DNA of 32,484 bases from Oscillospiraceae bacterium (GCA_017381835.1 JAFOBK010000060.1:1-32484), one strand, 5' to 3'; shown: positions 7,321 through 15,395, counted from the first letter of the stretch. Translations and numbers: made by a program. The notes: generated from the letters alone by a model not told the origin.

Positions 7321-9147
7321 ATGAAGAAAATTACAGAGCATGTGTATGCATGGAAAGGAAGTGTGTGGGGCGGTGTTCTCCGTAAGGACGGCCATGCCCT
7401 GCTGATCGATGCTCCGGAATTTCCGGAAATGCCTTTGCTGCAGGAAACCCTGGAGGGAATTCTGCTGACCCAGCACCGGCGGCCCTATTCCGGCGGCATG
7501 TCTTACTGGAATGCACCCGTCTGGGCAAGCGAAGAAGAGGCAGCGCTGCTTCAAAATGCGGATCGGGTCTGGACAACCGGACACGGCAAATATCACCGTT
7601 ATGAATGTATACCTGACCGTTTTTCTCCCTTTGAAAGCGTCTGCGCGGAACGGATCCTCCAAAATGGGGAAGTGATCTCCTGGCGGGGGCTGACCATTAC
7701 TGTAATTAAGTTTTCTGCTCTGTCCAATGGAGATTGCGCCTATTTGGTGGAAGACGGGAATCAGAAGGTGTTATTCTGCGGCGGTCTTGCGATGGCCGGA
7801 GGCAAGATCCGGGAACTGTATAGTTTCCAGAAGGCACTTCCTGATATGATGGGTTACCATGGATATCTTGCCGGTTTGGTGGACTGGTGCAAGGGAATGG
7901 CCCGGGTGAAGGAACTGACGCCGGATGTGATGGTTCCCGCCTATGGCGAAGCAGAAGAGAATCCAGCGGAGTGCCTGGATTTGCTGGAAAAGCGGCTGAG
8001 AGCCTATGCCGATGCCTATGTGAAGGGCAGCGCCGTTCGCTATTATTTCCCCAAGGAATTCCATAAAGGCTTTGAAGTGCCTATGGGAATGACAGAACCT
8101 CCCTATACCAGCGCATTGGGTGTTCATCCTGTGTGGCTGCGGCGAATCGGGGAGACCACCTCTTATCTGATCACAGCCCCCTCCGGAAGGGCGATCCTCA
8201 TCGACACCGGCGATCGGGAGGCCATCGACTATGTACTGCAGGCAAAGGCAGAGGGCAGCATTACCCACTTGGATGCCTGCTGGATCACCCATGCCCATGA
8301 TGACCATCTGAATACCGCCTGGATGCTGGTACACGAATTTGACTGTGATTTGGTCACAACAGCGGCGGTGGCAGAGGTGTGCAGCCAGCCGGCGGCTTGG
8401 TTTCTGCCTGCACTTCCGGATTGCAACCTGAAATTCAAGGTGCTGGAAGATGGCACTGGATGGGATTGGGAAGGCTTCCGACTGACGGCCATGCATCTGC
8501 CCGGTCAGTGCATCGCGCATGCAGGCCTTTTGGTAGAAAAGGACGGGGACAAGGTCCTTCTGTGCGGCGACAGCTTTGCTCCCACCGGCCTGGATGACTA
8601 CTGCGCCGAGAACCGGAACTTAACCGGCAAGGACAGAGGCTATGACCTCTGTGTGAAGCTGCTGCGCAAGTACGATGTACATCAGTTGGTCAATCAGCAT
8701 CAGAGTGATCCGTTTATCTATGATGAAGCCTATTTGACCCATTTGGAAACCACTATGGCGGAAAGAGAAGCCTGTCTTGCGGATCTCCTTCCCTCTGATG
8801 TCGGCTTTGGTGTAGATCCCCAGTGGCTCCGGGCCTGGCCTATGGAACAGACGGTAACGGAAGGCGCGCCCATGCGCATCAGCGCTCAGGTTACTTCCCA
8901 CGGCGACCATACTATCCGGATCTGTCCCGTCATTCCCTGGCTGGATGCACATCCGGAAGCGGTTGTCCATACCCACGGACTTAGCACCGGTACGGTTATG
9001 GAGGGAAGCGAACAATGTCCTGCAGACAGTTGGGTACATTTTGATTTGACAGCACCCGGGAAGGGAACCTATCAGATTCCTTATGAAGTGTGGCTGGACG
9101 GTGACTATATGGGAAGTTATACAAACTGCATTGTGCAGGTGATTTGA
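7321..9147 (+). CDS. Two-lobed metallo-beta-lactamase-fold hydrolase with C-terminal beta domain
   Basis: A 608-residue protein, about twice the size of a usual MBL enzyme. Residues about 1-240 look like a degenerate MBL lobe: LLTQHRRPYSGGM (48-60) stands where THxHxDH should be, and LFCGGLAMAG (151-160) where the GD metal ligand should be. Residues about 260-480 are a complete lobe with His324-x-His326-x-Asp328-His329 (THAHDDH), His400, Asp417 (LLCGDSFAP) and His460 (NQHQSD). Residues about 500-608 read as a beta-rich domain. No signal peptide is visible, so it is probably cytoplasmic. It overlaps no other gene and follows the PocR regulator by 3 bases with a GGGGG ribosome site, so the two are co-expressed. 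The substrate is unknown; release or preparation of the methyl donor for the divergent C1 operon is a guess from context. Confidence 0.8.
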   Translation: MKKITEHVYAWKGSVWGGVLRKDGHALLIDAPEFPEMPLLQETLEGILLTQHRRPYSGGMSYWNAPVWASEEEAALLQNADRVWTTGHGKYHRYECIPDRFSPFESVCAERILQNGEVISWRGLTITVIKFSALSNGDCAYLVEDGNQKVLFCGGLAMAGGKIRELYSFQKALPDMMGYHGYLAGLVDWCKGMARVKELTPDVMVPAYGEAEENPAECLDLLEKRLRAYADAYVKGSAVRYYFPKEFHKGFEVPMGMTEPPYTSALGVHPVWLRRIGETTSYLITAPSGRAILIDTGDREAIDYVLQAKAEGSITHLDACWITHAHDDHLNTAWMLVHEFDCDLVTTAAVAEVCSQPAAWFLPALPDCNLKFKVLEDGTGWDWEGFRLTAMHLPGQCIAHAGLLVEKDGDKVLLCGDSFAPTGLDDYCAENRNLTGKDRGYDLCVKLLRKYDVHQLVNQHQSDPFIYDEAYLTHLETTMAEREACLADLLPSDVGFGVDPQWLRAWPMEQTVTEGAPMRISAQVTSHGDHTIRICPVIPWLDAHPEAVVHTHGLSTGTVMEGSEQCPADSWVHFDLTAPGKGTYQIPYEVWLDGDYMGSYTNCIVQVI

Positions 9148-9157
9148 AATTTAACCG

Positions 9158-9186
9158 TTGAACCGATTCTGTGACTGTGCTACAAT
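9158..9186 (+). promoter_or_regulatory. Sigma-A promoter of the dehydrogenase-ROK transcript
   Basis: TTGAAC (9158-9163) and TACAAT (9181-9186) are separated by exactly 17 bases and lie about 50 bases before the dehydrogenase start. Confidence 0.7.
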
Positions 9187-9188
9187 TT

Positions 9189-9198
9189 GTTTATAAAC
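9189..9198. promoter_or_regulatory. Palindromic operator candidate GTTTATAAAC
   Basis: A perfect 10-bp palindrome sits 2 bases after the -10 box, over the expected transcription start. Its core TTTATAAACC (9190-9199) recurs exactly at 11611-11620 in the leader of the binding-protein gene. Position and sharing suggest a repressor site, probably for the ROK protein encoded one gene downstream. Confidence 0.45.
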
Positions 9199-9232
9199 CA
9201 ACTAAGCGATGAAAAGTTGAAAGGAGTTTCTT

Positions 9233-10261
9233 ATGAAAGCATTATATTTGAAAGCCCCCAATCAGTTTGAAGTACGGGACGTACAGCTGCGTGCGCCCCG
9301 TCCCGATGAGGTCATCGTGAAGATCAAGGCCTGCGGCTTCTGCGGCCACGATAAGATCATGGCAGCCTATCACGGTGTAGAGTGGCAGCCTTTTGGTCAT
9401 GAATTTTCCGGCGTGGTGGAAGAACTGGGCAGTGCGGTTACCAATCTTAAGGTAGGCGACCGTGTGGCTATTGAAACTTCTACCTTCAACCCCCTGGATC
9501 CTGCTGTGCTGAACGGCCATCCCGAGTGGGATACCAAGGGCCCCAACTATATGGATATGGAAGCAATGGAGCACACCGCAATGGGCTTTGCTGAGCGGAC
9601 TGTAGTGCCCGCTGTGCTTTGCGTTCCTTTTGATGATATTCCCGATGAAGAGGCATGCTTCCTGGAACCCATGGGCGTGGCAGCTGACCTGATCCTCACT
9701 GCTGACATCAAGCTGGGCAACGATGTGCTGCTGATGGGTGCCGGTGCCATCGGTCTGATGGCTCTGCAGATGGCAAAGGCTTCCGGTGCGCGGAAGATCT
9801 ATGTGGCTGAGCATAAGAAGAATAAGAAGAAGGCAGAGCTGGCTCTGAAGATGGGTGCGGATGAGATCATCTATACCGATGAAGAAGACCTGCTGAAGTT
9901 CCCCTTCCCCAGAGGCGGTGTGGATAGAGTCCTGGTGACCACTCCTCCCAAGACCATTGATATGGCTACCAAGGTCTGCAATGTGGGCGGCATCGTGGCA
10001 TTTTTGGGCATCAGCTATGGCCCTGCAGCAATCGTCAGCTTTGACTCCAATGTGGTGCATCTGAATAAGCTGCAGATCCGCGGCTCCAATGCGATTCCCG
10101 CACTGTACTTCCCCCAGTGCATTGATCTGCTGAAGGCAGGTATCGTGGATGTGAAGCCTCTGATCTCCCATCGCTTCCGACTGGAGGATGCGCCCGAGGG
10201 CATCCATGCCTTCCTGAACGAGAGCGATATTGCCGTGAAGGCTGTCATGCTCGCCGACTGA
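9233..10261 (+). CDS. Zinc-dependent medium-chain dehydrogenase (sorbitol/threonine dehydrogenase-like)
   Basis: A 342-residue MDR-superfamily oxidoreductase. Catalytic zinc ligands are visible as Cys37 (CGFCGHD), His56-Glu57 (FGHEFSG) and Glu145 (CFLEPMG). The NAD(P)-binding motif is GAGAIG (169-174). The four-cysteine structural zinc loop of classic alcohol dehydrogenases is absent: residues 82-112 contain no cysteine. The enzyme probably oxidises a polyol or reduces a keto sugar in the cytoplasm. Its place in front of a ROK repressor and a sugar ABC importer points to a sugar or polyol substrate, although the two units have separate promoters. GAAAGGAG precedes the ATG. Exact substrate not predictable. 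Confidence 0.85.
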   Translation: MKALYLKAPNQFEVRDVQLRAPRPDEVIVKIKACGFCGHDKIMAAYHGVEWQPFGHEFSGVVEELGSAVTNLKVGDRVAIETSTFNPLDPAVLNGHPEWDTKGPNYMDMEAMEHTAMGFAERTVVPAVLCVPFDDIPDEEACFLEPMGVAADLILTADIKLGNDVLLMGAGAIGLMALQMAKASGARKIYVAEHKKNKKKAELALKMGADEIIYTDEEDLLKFPFPRGGVDRVLVTTPPKTIDMATKVCNVGGIVAFLGISYGPAAIVSFDSNVVHLNKLQIRGSNAIPALYFPQCIDLLKAGIVDVKPLISHRFRLEDAPEGIHAFLNESDIAVKAVMLAD

Positions 10262-10265
10262 TTCT

Positions 10266-11447
10266 ATGCAGAAAATTAACGGCCAGGACATGAAGCGCCA
10301 TAATGTCCACCTGGTCATCAATACCATTATCCAATACGGTCCTATTTCCCGGACAGAACTGCGGGATAAAGTGGGTCTTACCGCAGCTACGGTCATCAAT
10401 ATCACCAATGATCTGCTGGAGAAGAATATCATTGTCCAGGAAGGTTTGGCGACGGCATCCAGTAAGGGCCGGAAAGCCCTGATGCTGAATGTAAACCCCA
10501 CGGCCTTTTACATCCTGGGTGTAAGCATTACCACCCGGCGGCTGATTGTAGGTCTGGCGGATTTTCGGGGCGAGGTTGTGGATTCCATAGATGTGAGTAT
10601 TCAAAATACCATCACCCCGGAGGAAACCCTGGACAGTATCCAGCAAAAAGTACAGACGCTGATTGAAAAACACCGTGTGCCCCGGGAAAAACTGGTGGGT
10701 ATCGGTGTGGCAGCGCCGGGTCCTATCGATGCCCATACGGGCCTTATCACAGTTCCGCCGGATCTGCCTAACTGGCGCAATGTGCCGCTGCAGAAACTGC
10801 TGGAGGAACGGCTGATGATTCCTGTGCGGGTAGCCAATGAAACCAATGCTGCTGCTTTGGCAGAATGCTATGCAGGCGGCGATGAGAGAGAATTTGTGTT
10901 CTTTATCAGCTTGTTCCGCCTGGGTGTGGGCGGCGGACTGGTTCTGAACGGAGAACCTCTGCTGGGCTTCCATGGAAGTGCGGGTGAGGTAGGTCATTTG
11001 CTGGTACAGCCCGGCGGAAGACTATGCGGCTGCGGAAGCAGAGGTTGTCTGGAGGCCATGATCTCTGAAGACGCGCTGCTGGAGGCAGCTGCCGCAGGCG
11101 GCGCAGGGGAGATATCCCTGGAAGAGCTGTTTGCACGCAGTGAAAATATGGATCCTGTGTGCTACGCAGTGGTGAAGCAGGCGGCGGATTATCTGACCAT
11201 GGCAATCTGCGATGTGGTGCACATGGTAAGTCCGTCCCGGATCGTGTTGGGCGGTCCTCTGGCGGAGATGTCCCCTCAGCTGCTGGAACTGGCATTCCGT
11301 CAGGTTCACAGCAGAAGTTATCCCCATGATTACAGCAACATTCGGCTGCAGCTGAGTACATTCGGTGAGCAGGTGTTCCTGCGCGGCGCCCTGAGTATCG
11401 CGGCTGGAGAATTGCTGCAGCAGCGTTTGGAAACCTTAGGTTCCTGA
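10266..11447 (+). CDS. ROK-family transcriptional repressor (NagC/XylR type)
   Basis: A 393-residue protein with an N-terminal winged helix-turn-helix (residues about 12-70, SRTELRDKVGLTAATVINITNDLLEK) and a ROK sugar-kinase-fold domain (about 82-390). The ROK zinc motif is clear: His244 in GEVGH with Cys254, Cys256 and Cys261 (CGCGSRGC). In ROK kinases the catalytic base is Asp in ENDANAAA; here the segment reads NETNAAA with Thr193, so kinase activity is not expected and it should bind a sugar as effector. The start is 4 bases after the dehydrogenase stop with no clear Shine-Dalgarno, which suggests translational coupling. Likely targets are the dehydrogenase promoter and the ABC importer leader, each with an AT-rich palindrome. 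Confidence 0.88.
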   Translation: MQKINGQDMKRHNVHLVINTIIQYGPISRTELRDKVGLTAATVINITNDLLEKNIIVQEGLATASSKGRKALMLNVNPTAFYILGVSITTRRLIVGLADFRGEVVDSIDVSIQNTITPEETLDSIQQKVQTLIEKHRVPREKLVGIGVAAPGPIDAHTGLITVPPDLPNWRNVPLQKLLEERLMIPVRVANETNAAALAECYAGGDEREFVFFISLFRLGVGGGLVLNGEPLLGFHGSAGEVGHLLVQPGGRLCGCGSRGCLEAMISEDALLEAAAAGGAGEISLEELFARSENMDPVCYAVVKQAADYLTMAICDVVHMVSPSRIVLGGPLAEMSPQLLELAFRQVHSRSYPHDYSNIRLQLSTFGEQVFLRGALSIAAGELLQQRLETLGS

Positions 11448-11451
11448 AATA

Positions 11452-11486
11452 AACCGCCTCCGGGATTCCCGGGGGCGGTTAGTTTT
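11452..11486 (+). terminator. Terminator after the ROK gene
   Basis: AACCGCCTCCGGG (11452-11464) pairs with CCCGGGGGCGGTT (11468-11480) with one G-U wobble, followed by AGTTTTA. It separates the regulator transcript from the importer transcript. Confidence 0.8.
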
Positions 11487-11559
11487 ACCAAAAGAGAAAC
11501 TGGGAAATTGTTGAAAAAGGAGAAAACGATCGGGTTTCCCCCAAAACGCCGGGATGCAC

Positions 11560-11588
11560 TTTACAAACGAAAATAGGAATGATAAAAT
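11560..11588 (+). promoter_or_regulatory. Sigma-A promoter of the sugar ABC importer operon
   Basis: TTTACA (11560-11565) and TAAAAT (11583-11588) with a 17-base spacer. The predicted start near 11595 leaves a leader of about 135 bases with an operator-like palindrome. Confidence 0.65.
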
Positions 11589-11610
11589 ACCCAAACAAAG
11601 GGATGAGGGT

Positions 11611-11650
11611 TTTATAAACCTTTATTTTTAAAATGAATTTAAAAATAAAG
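11611..11650. promoter_or_regulatory. Candidate ROK operator: shared 10-mer and 13-bp inverted repeat
   Basis: TTTATAAACC (11611-11620) is identical to the element at the dehydrogenase promoter. It runs into a perfect inverted repeat, CTTTATTTTTAAA (11620-11632) and TTTAAAAATAAAG (11638-11650), around a 5-base spacer. The TTTATTTTTA/TAAAAATAAA architecture resembles the AT-rich palindromes bound by NagC/Mlc-type ROK regulators. As it lies downstream of the -10 box, binding would block elongation; an RNA hairpin is the alternative. Confidence 0.5.
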
Positions 11651-11731
11651 AAAGCCGGATCCCTCTGTCACAGTGATACTTATGGCATTACGCCATTGGT
11701 ATAAAAAACTTGAAGAAAGCAGGAAGAAATT

Positions 11732-12802
11732 ATGAAGAAGTTAATTGCTCTGCTGCTGGCTCTGGTCATGGTTGTTGGCCTGGTTGCTTGCGGCGAAAAG
11801 GCACCCGAAGCTGCTCCCGAGGCAGCACCCGAAGCTGCTCCTGAGGCAGCTCCCGAAGCAGCACCTGAAGCAGCTCCCGAAGCAGCTGAAGAGATCGTTG
11901 TTGCTGGTATCGTGTTCCAGGACGACCAGTTCATGAACATGCTGACCAAGGGTTATGTTGACGCAGCTACCGAAGCTGGTGTCAAGATCCTGACCGACAA
12001 CACCAACAATGACCAGGCTAAGGAAACTGAGCTGATCAACACCTACCTGGCACAGGGCGTTAAGGGCCTGGCTATCGCTCCCCTGAACACCGATGCATCC
12101 GTTGCTGCACTGCGCGCAGCTGACGAGCAGGGCATGAAGGTCGCTCTGACCAACATCGACCTGGCTGACGCTGAGTTCATCGTTGCTGGTTACACCTCCG
12201 ACGACTACACCAACTGCCGTCTGGTTGGTAAGGAAGCTGCTGAGATCATCAAGGCAAAGCACGGCGATGAGACCATCAAGATCGCTATCGTTCAGTTCAA
12301 GTCCCTGCTGCCCGACAACTCCGGCAACCGCGTTAAGGGTTACCTGGATTCCCTGGACGAAGCAGGCGTTAAGTACGAGATCGTTGCTGACCAGGACGCA
12401 TGGCTGCAGGATACCGCTCTGGAAACCGCTTCCGGCATTCTGACCGCTCATCCCGACGTTAACGTTATCATCACCGTCAACGACGGCGGCACCATCGGCT
12501 CCACCATGGCTGTTCAGAACGCAGGCCTGGCAGAGCAGATCATGGTCTTCGGCCACGACGGTTCCGACCAGATCTCCAGCATGATTCTGGACGACGCTTG
12601 CCCCCTGCAGGCTGTCGTTGCACAGGATCCCTACGGCCAGGGCTACAAGGCTATGACCGCACTGATCGCAGCTATCCAGGGTGGCGACTACTCCGCAACT
12701 CAGGGTAAGTGCGAGTACCTGGACGGCATCGTTCTGTCCTGCACCGATAAGGACTTCGTCAACTCCTGGCGTGTTGACAACGGTTTGGCAGCTATCGGCT
12801 AA
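11732..12802 (+). CDS. Sugar ABC transporter substrate-binding lipoprotein (RbsB-like)
   Basis: A 356-residue extracytoplasmic binding protein. A lipoprotein signal peptide ends at lipobox LVAC with Cys20, which should be lipidated and anchored outside the membrane. Residues 24-51 are seven tandem Ala-Pro-Glu-Ala units, then a periplasmic-binding-protein-like I domain of the ribose/galactose class begins (IVVAGIVFQDDQFMNMLTKG; later TVNDGGTIGSTMAVQNAG and VFGHDGSDQ). It delivers a sugar to the permease encoded by the next two genes. Codon use is strongly biased (GCT, GTT, AAC), the sign of a highly expressed gene, and a terminator directly behind it should keep its mRNA more abundant than that of the membrane components. 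The sugar is unknown; the downstream isomerase suggests a pentose or related sugar. Confidence 0.92.
   Translation: MKKLIALLLALVMVVGLVACGEKAPEAAPEAAPEAAPEAAPEAAPEAAPEAAEEIVVAGIVFQDDQFMNMLTKGYVDAATEAGVKILTDNTNNDQAKETELINTYLAQGVKGLAIAPLNTDASVAALRAADEQGMKVALTNIDLADAEFIVAGYTSDDYTNCRLVGKEAAEIIKAKHGDETIKIAIVQFKSLLPDNSGNRVKGYLDSLDEAGVKYEIVADQDAWLQDTALETASGILTAHPDVNVIITVNDGGTIGSTMAVQNAGLAEQIMVFGHDGSDQISSMILDDACPLQAVVAQDPYGQGYKAMTALIAAIQGGDYSATQGKCEYLDGIVLSCTDKDFVNSWRVDNGLAAIG
11801..11884 (+). repeat. In-frame 12-bp tandem repeat encoding APEA x7
   Basis: Seven consecutive 12-base units (variants of GCACCCGAAGCT) encode the flexible acidic linker between the lipid anchor and the binding domain. Gain or loss of a unit keeps the frame, so linker length can vary between strains. 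A shorter APEA x3 tract occurs in the lipoprotein at 25816-26742 (25903-25938). Confidence 0.85.
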
Positions 12803-12842
12803 TTGCCGGCTGTAAAAATCGGATACTTCCCAAGTGAAACGA

Positions 12843-12875
12843 AGGGGGGATCCCTGATGGGATCCCCCCTTTTTC
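12843..12875 (+). terminator. Intra-operon terminator between binding protein and ATPase
   Basis: A perfect 12-bp stem (12843-12854 with 12859-12870, loop TGAT) is followed by a T tract. As no clear promoter is seen between here and the ATPase start, this is probably a partial terminator that sets a high binding-protein to permease ratio. Confidence 0.85.
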
Positions 12876-12921
12876 CAGAGTTAAGGCTCTTCAAAGAGCA
12901 AGATGAAAGGTTGAGAGTCTA

Positions 12922-14412
12922 ATGAGCGTTTTGCACACCGAGCACATCTCCAAGCAGTACCCTGGCTGCCTGGCGCTGGATGATGTGAGTGTCTCCTTCG
13001 ACAGCGGCAGAGTCCATGCCCTTTTGGGTAAGAACGGTTCCGGTAAGTCTACTTTGGTTAAGTGCTTTGCCGGTGCTATTAAGCCCACCAAGGGTGAGTT
13101 CTTCCTGGATGGCGAAAAGCTGAGCTTCGGTTCTACCACCGAGGCCAATGACAAGGGTTTTGCAACGGTTTATCAGGAAATGTCCCTGGTTCCCAGTCTG
13201 ACCGTTGCAGAAAATATCTTCCTGGGCCGTATGCCCAAGAAGGCCGGTATGATTGACTGGAATAAGGCAAATAAAATGGCAGCTGAGCTGCTGAGCAAGA
13301 TGGGTGTGGACATTGATCCTAAGGAAATTGTGTCCCGTCTGAGTATGTGGCAGTGCCAGGTTGTGGAAATCACCAAGGCAATGAGCTACAATCCCAAGGT
13401 TCTGATGCTGGATGAACCTACCTCCTCTCTGGCAACCAGCGAAGTAGAATGTCTGTTCAATGTTATCCGCGAGCTGAAAAAGCAGGATATCATTATTATC
13501 TATATCTCTCATAAACTCCACGAAATTCCCCAGATCACCGATACCATCACCGTTCTGCGTGACGGCAAACTGATCGGTACTGTGAATACCCATGAGATCA
13601 CCAACCAGGGCATCATCGACATGATGTTCGGCGAGACCAAGATCCGCCGCCGTCCTGAGGACGTTGTTGCCGGTGAAGAAGTGATCATGGAAGTTAAGAA
13701 TCTGTCCCGCAAGGGCAAGTTCGAAAATGTCAGCTTCGATCTGCATAAGGGCGAAGTCCTGGGTATCGCAGGTATGCTGGGCGCAGGCCGTACCGAACTG
13801 CTGAAGTCTATCTTTGGTGCGGATCCCCATGACGGCGGTGAAGTGGTGGTTGGCGGTGTGACCGCAAAGCGCCGCAGCACCCCCATCTCCATGAAGAAGA
13901 TGGGTCTGGGCCTGACCCCTGAGGACCGTAAATTTGAAGGTCTGATTCTGATCCACTCTATCCGTGATAATCTGTGCTACGCAAGTATGGACAAGACCTC
14001 TCACGGCTGGCTGGAGGATAAGAGACTGCGTATCAAGGTTTCTGATCAGCAGGTTGAAGATCTGCAGATCAAGATTCCCGATATCAATGCCCGTGTCAGC
14101 AGCTTGTCCGGTGGTAACCAGCAGAAGGTTGTCGTTGGTAACTGGCTGAACACCAAGCCTCTGATCATGATGTACGATGAACCCTCCCGTGGTATCGACG
14201 TGAATGCGAAGCAGCAGATCTTCGAGATCATGTGGGAACAGTCCCGCCATGGCGTGTCCTCCATTTTCGTCTCCTCCGAACTGGAAGAGCTGCTGGAGGT
14301 TTGCCACCGCATCCTTATCATGAAGGAAGGCAAAATCATCGGCGAAGTCAGACCCGAAGATATCAATATCAATCAGTTGTATGCACTCAGTATGGGAGAT
14401 GAGCAAGTATGA
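12922..14412 (+). CDS. Sugar ABC transporter ATPase, duplicated (RbsA/MglA-like)
   Basis: A 496-residue protein with two ABC cassettes, the standard size for RbsA/MglA. The first has Walker A GKNGSGKST (36-44), a degenerate signature LSMWQCQVVEI and Walker B VLMLDEPTSSL. The second has the typical altered P-loop GMLGAGRTELLKSIFG, signature LSGGNQQKVV and Walker B LIMMYDEPSRGID. It powers import by the permease at 14409 and works with the lipoprotein at 11732. The stop overlaps the permease start by 4 bases (ATGA), so translation is coupled. The two cassettes are asymmetric, as usual in this family, where only one ATP site is fully active. Confidence 0.93.
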   Translation: MSVLHTEHISKQYPGCLALDDVSVSFDSGRVHALLGKNGSGKSTLVKCFAGAIKPTKGEFFLDGEKLSFGSTTEANDKGFATVYQEMSLVPSLTVAENIFLGRMPKKAGMIDWNKANKMAAELLSKMGVDIDPKEIVSRLSMWQCQVVEITKAMSYNPKVLMLDEPTSSLATSEVECLFNVIRELKKQDIIIIYISHKLHEIPQITDTITVLRDGKLIGTVNTHEITNQGIIDMMFGETKIRRRPEDVVAGEEVIMEVKNLSRKGKFENVSFDLHKGEVLGIAGMLGAGRTELLKSIFGADPHDGGEVVVGGVTAKRRSTPISMKKMGLGLTPEDRKFEGLILIHSIRDNLCYASMDKTSHGWLEDKRLRIKVSDQQVEDLQIKIPDINARVSSLSGGNQQKVVVGNWLNTKPLIMMYDEPSRGIDVNAKQQIFEIMWEQSRHGVSSIFVSSELEELLEVCHRILIMKEGKIIGEVRPEDININQLYALSMGDEQV

Positions 14413-15383
14413 ATAAGAACAAGATAAAGAACCTGCTGCTGGATCATATTATTGAGATCCTGCTGGTTATTCTGGTAGTTGTGATGAGCTTTGTCAGTGA
14501 GAACTTCCTGACCGTCAACAACATCATGAACATTTTCCGTAACCAGGCTCTGAAGGGCGTTATCGCTTTCGGTATGACCATGGTTATCATTTCCGGACAG
14601 ATCGACCTGTCCATCGGTTCCACTGTAGCTCTGGGCGGCGTTATTATCGCTCGCTGCTGCCGTGACCTGCCCGGTGCCTGGGGCATCAGCGTAGATGTTG
14701 CCTGCTTCATCGGTATTGGCATTGCTATCCTGGCTGCCATCATCATGGGCTTGATCCATGCAATCGCACAGCACAAGTTCAATATGCCCGCATTTATCGT
14801 TACCCTGGCTTCCATGAACCTGCTGTATGGCCTGTCCGGTATGATCTGCGAAGGCTTCCCCATTGCAAACGCATTCCCCCAGTGGTTCCTGAAGATCGGT
14901 ATCGGCAGAGTGGGTGTTGTTCCCATTCCCGCACTGATCCTGGTGGGTATTTTCCTGATTGCCCACTTCATTATGACTTACACCACTACCGGCCGTTCTA
15001 TTTACGCAGTCGGCGGTAACCCTGAGTCTGCTCGTCTGTCCGGTATTAACGTATTCAAGAGCAAGTTCTTCGTGTTCGCAGCAGTTCAGCTGATGAGCGT
15101 TCTGGCAGCTATGATGCACTCCGCTCAGGTTGCATCCGGTTCCTACAGCTTCGGTAAGGGCTGGGAAACTGACGTCATTTCTTCCGTCGTTATCGGCGGT
15201 ACCAGCATGGCTGGTGGTATCGGTAAGCCCTGGGGCACTCTGATGGGTGTTCTGTTCATGGGTGTTGTGGTCAACGCTATGACCATCCTGAACGTTGACA
15301 TCTACGCACAGTATGTTGTCCGTGGTGCTATCATGTTCTTCGCAGTTCTGATGGCTACCTTCCAGGCTAAGGCAAAGGCATAA
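14409..15383 (+). CDS. Sugar ABC transporter permease (RbsC-like)
   Basis: A 324-residue integral membrane protein with about eight to ten hydrophobic segments. The first is IIEILLVILVVVMSFV near residues 14-29. The family motif GGNPESARLSGINV (about residues 201-214) matches the EAA-like cytoplasmic loop of RbsC/XylH permeases (GGNxxAARLSGI). It probably forms a homodimer in the membrane with the RbsA-like ATPase. It is translationally coupled to that gene by the ATGA overlap and is followed 12 bases later by the isomerase with an AAGGAGG site. No separate second permease gene is present, which is normal for the CUT2 sugar importer class. Confidence 0.92.
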   Translation: MNKNKIKNLLLDHIIEILLVILVVVMSFVSENFLTVNNIMNIFRNQALKGVIAFGMTMVIISGQIDLSIGSTVALGGVIIARCCRDLPGAWGISVDVACFIGIGIAILAAIIMGLIHAIAQHKFNMPAFIVTLASMNLLYGLSGMICEGFPIANAFPQWFLKIGIGRVGVVPIPALILVGIFLIAHFIMTYTTTGRSIYAVGGNPESARLSGINVFKSKFFVFAAVQLMSVLAAMMHSAQVASGSYSFGKGWETDVISSVVIGGTSMAGGIGKPWGTLMGVLFMGVVVNAMTILNVDIYAQYVVRGAIMFFAVLMATFQAKAKA

Positions 15384-15395
15384 GGAGGATATTTC

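Noticed and set aside
11671..11680. TCACAGTGA palindrome in the importer leader as a catabolite (cre/CRP) site
   Set aside because: Too short and lacking the conserved cre core or the CRP arm spacing.
12919..14406. 495-codon open frame on - under the RbsA-like gene
   Set aside because: Antisense shadow of an ATPase with all ABC motifs on the other strand.
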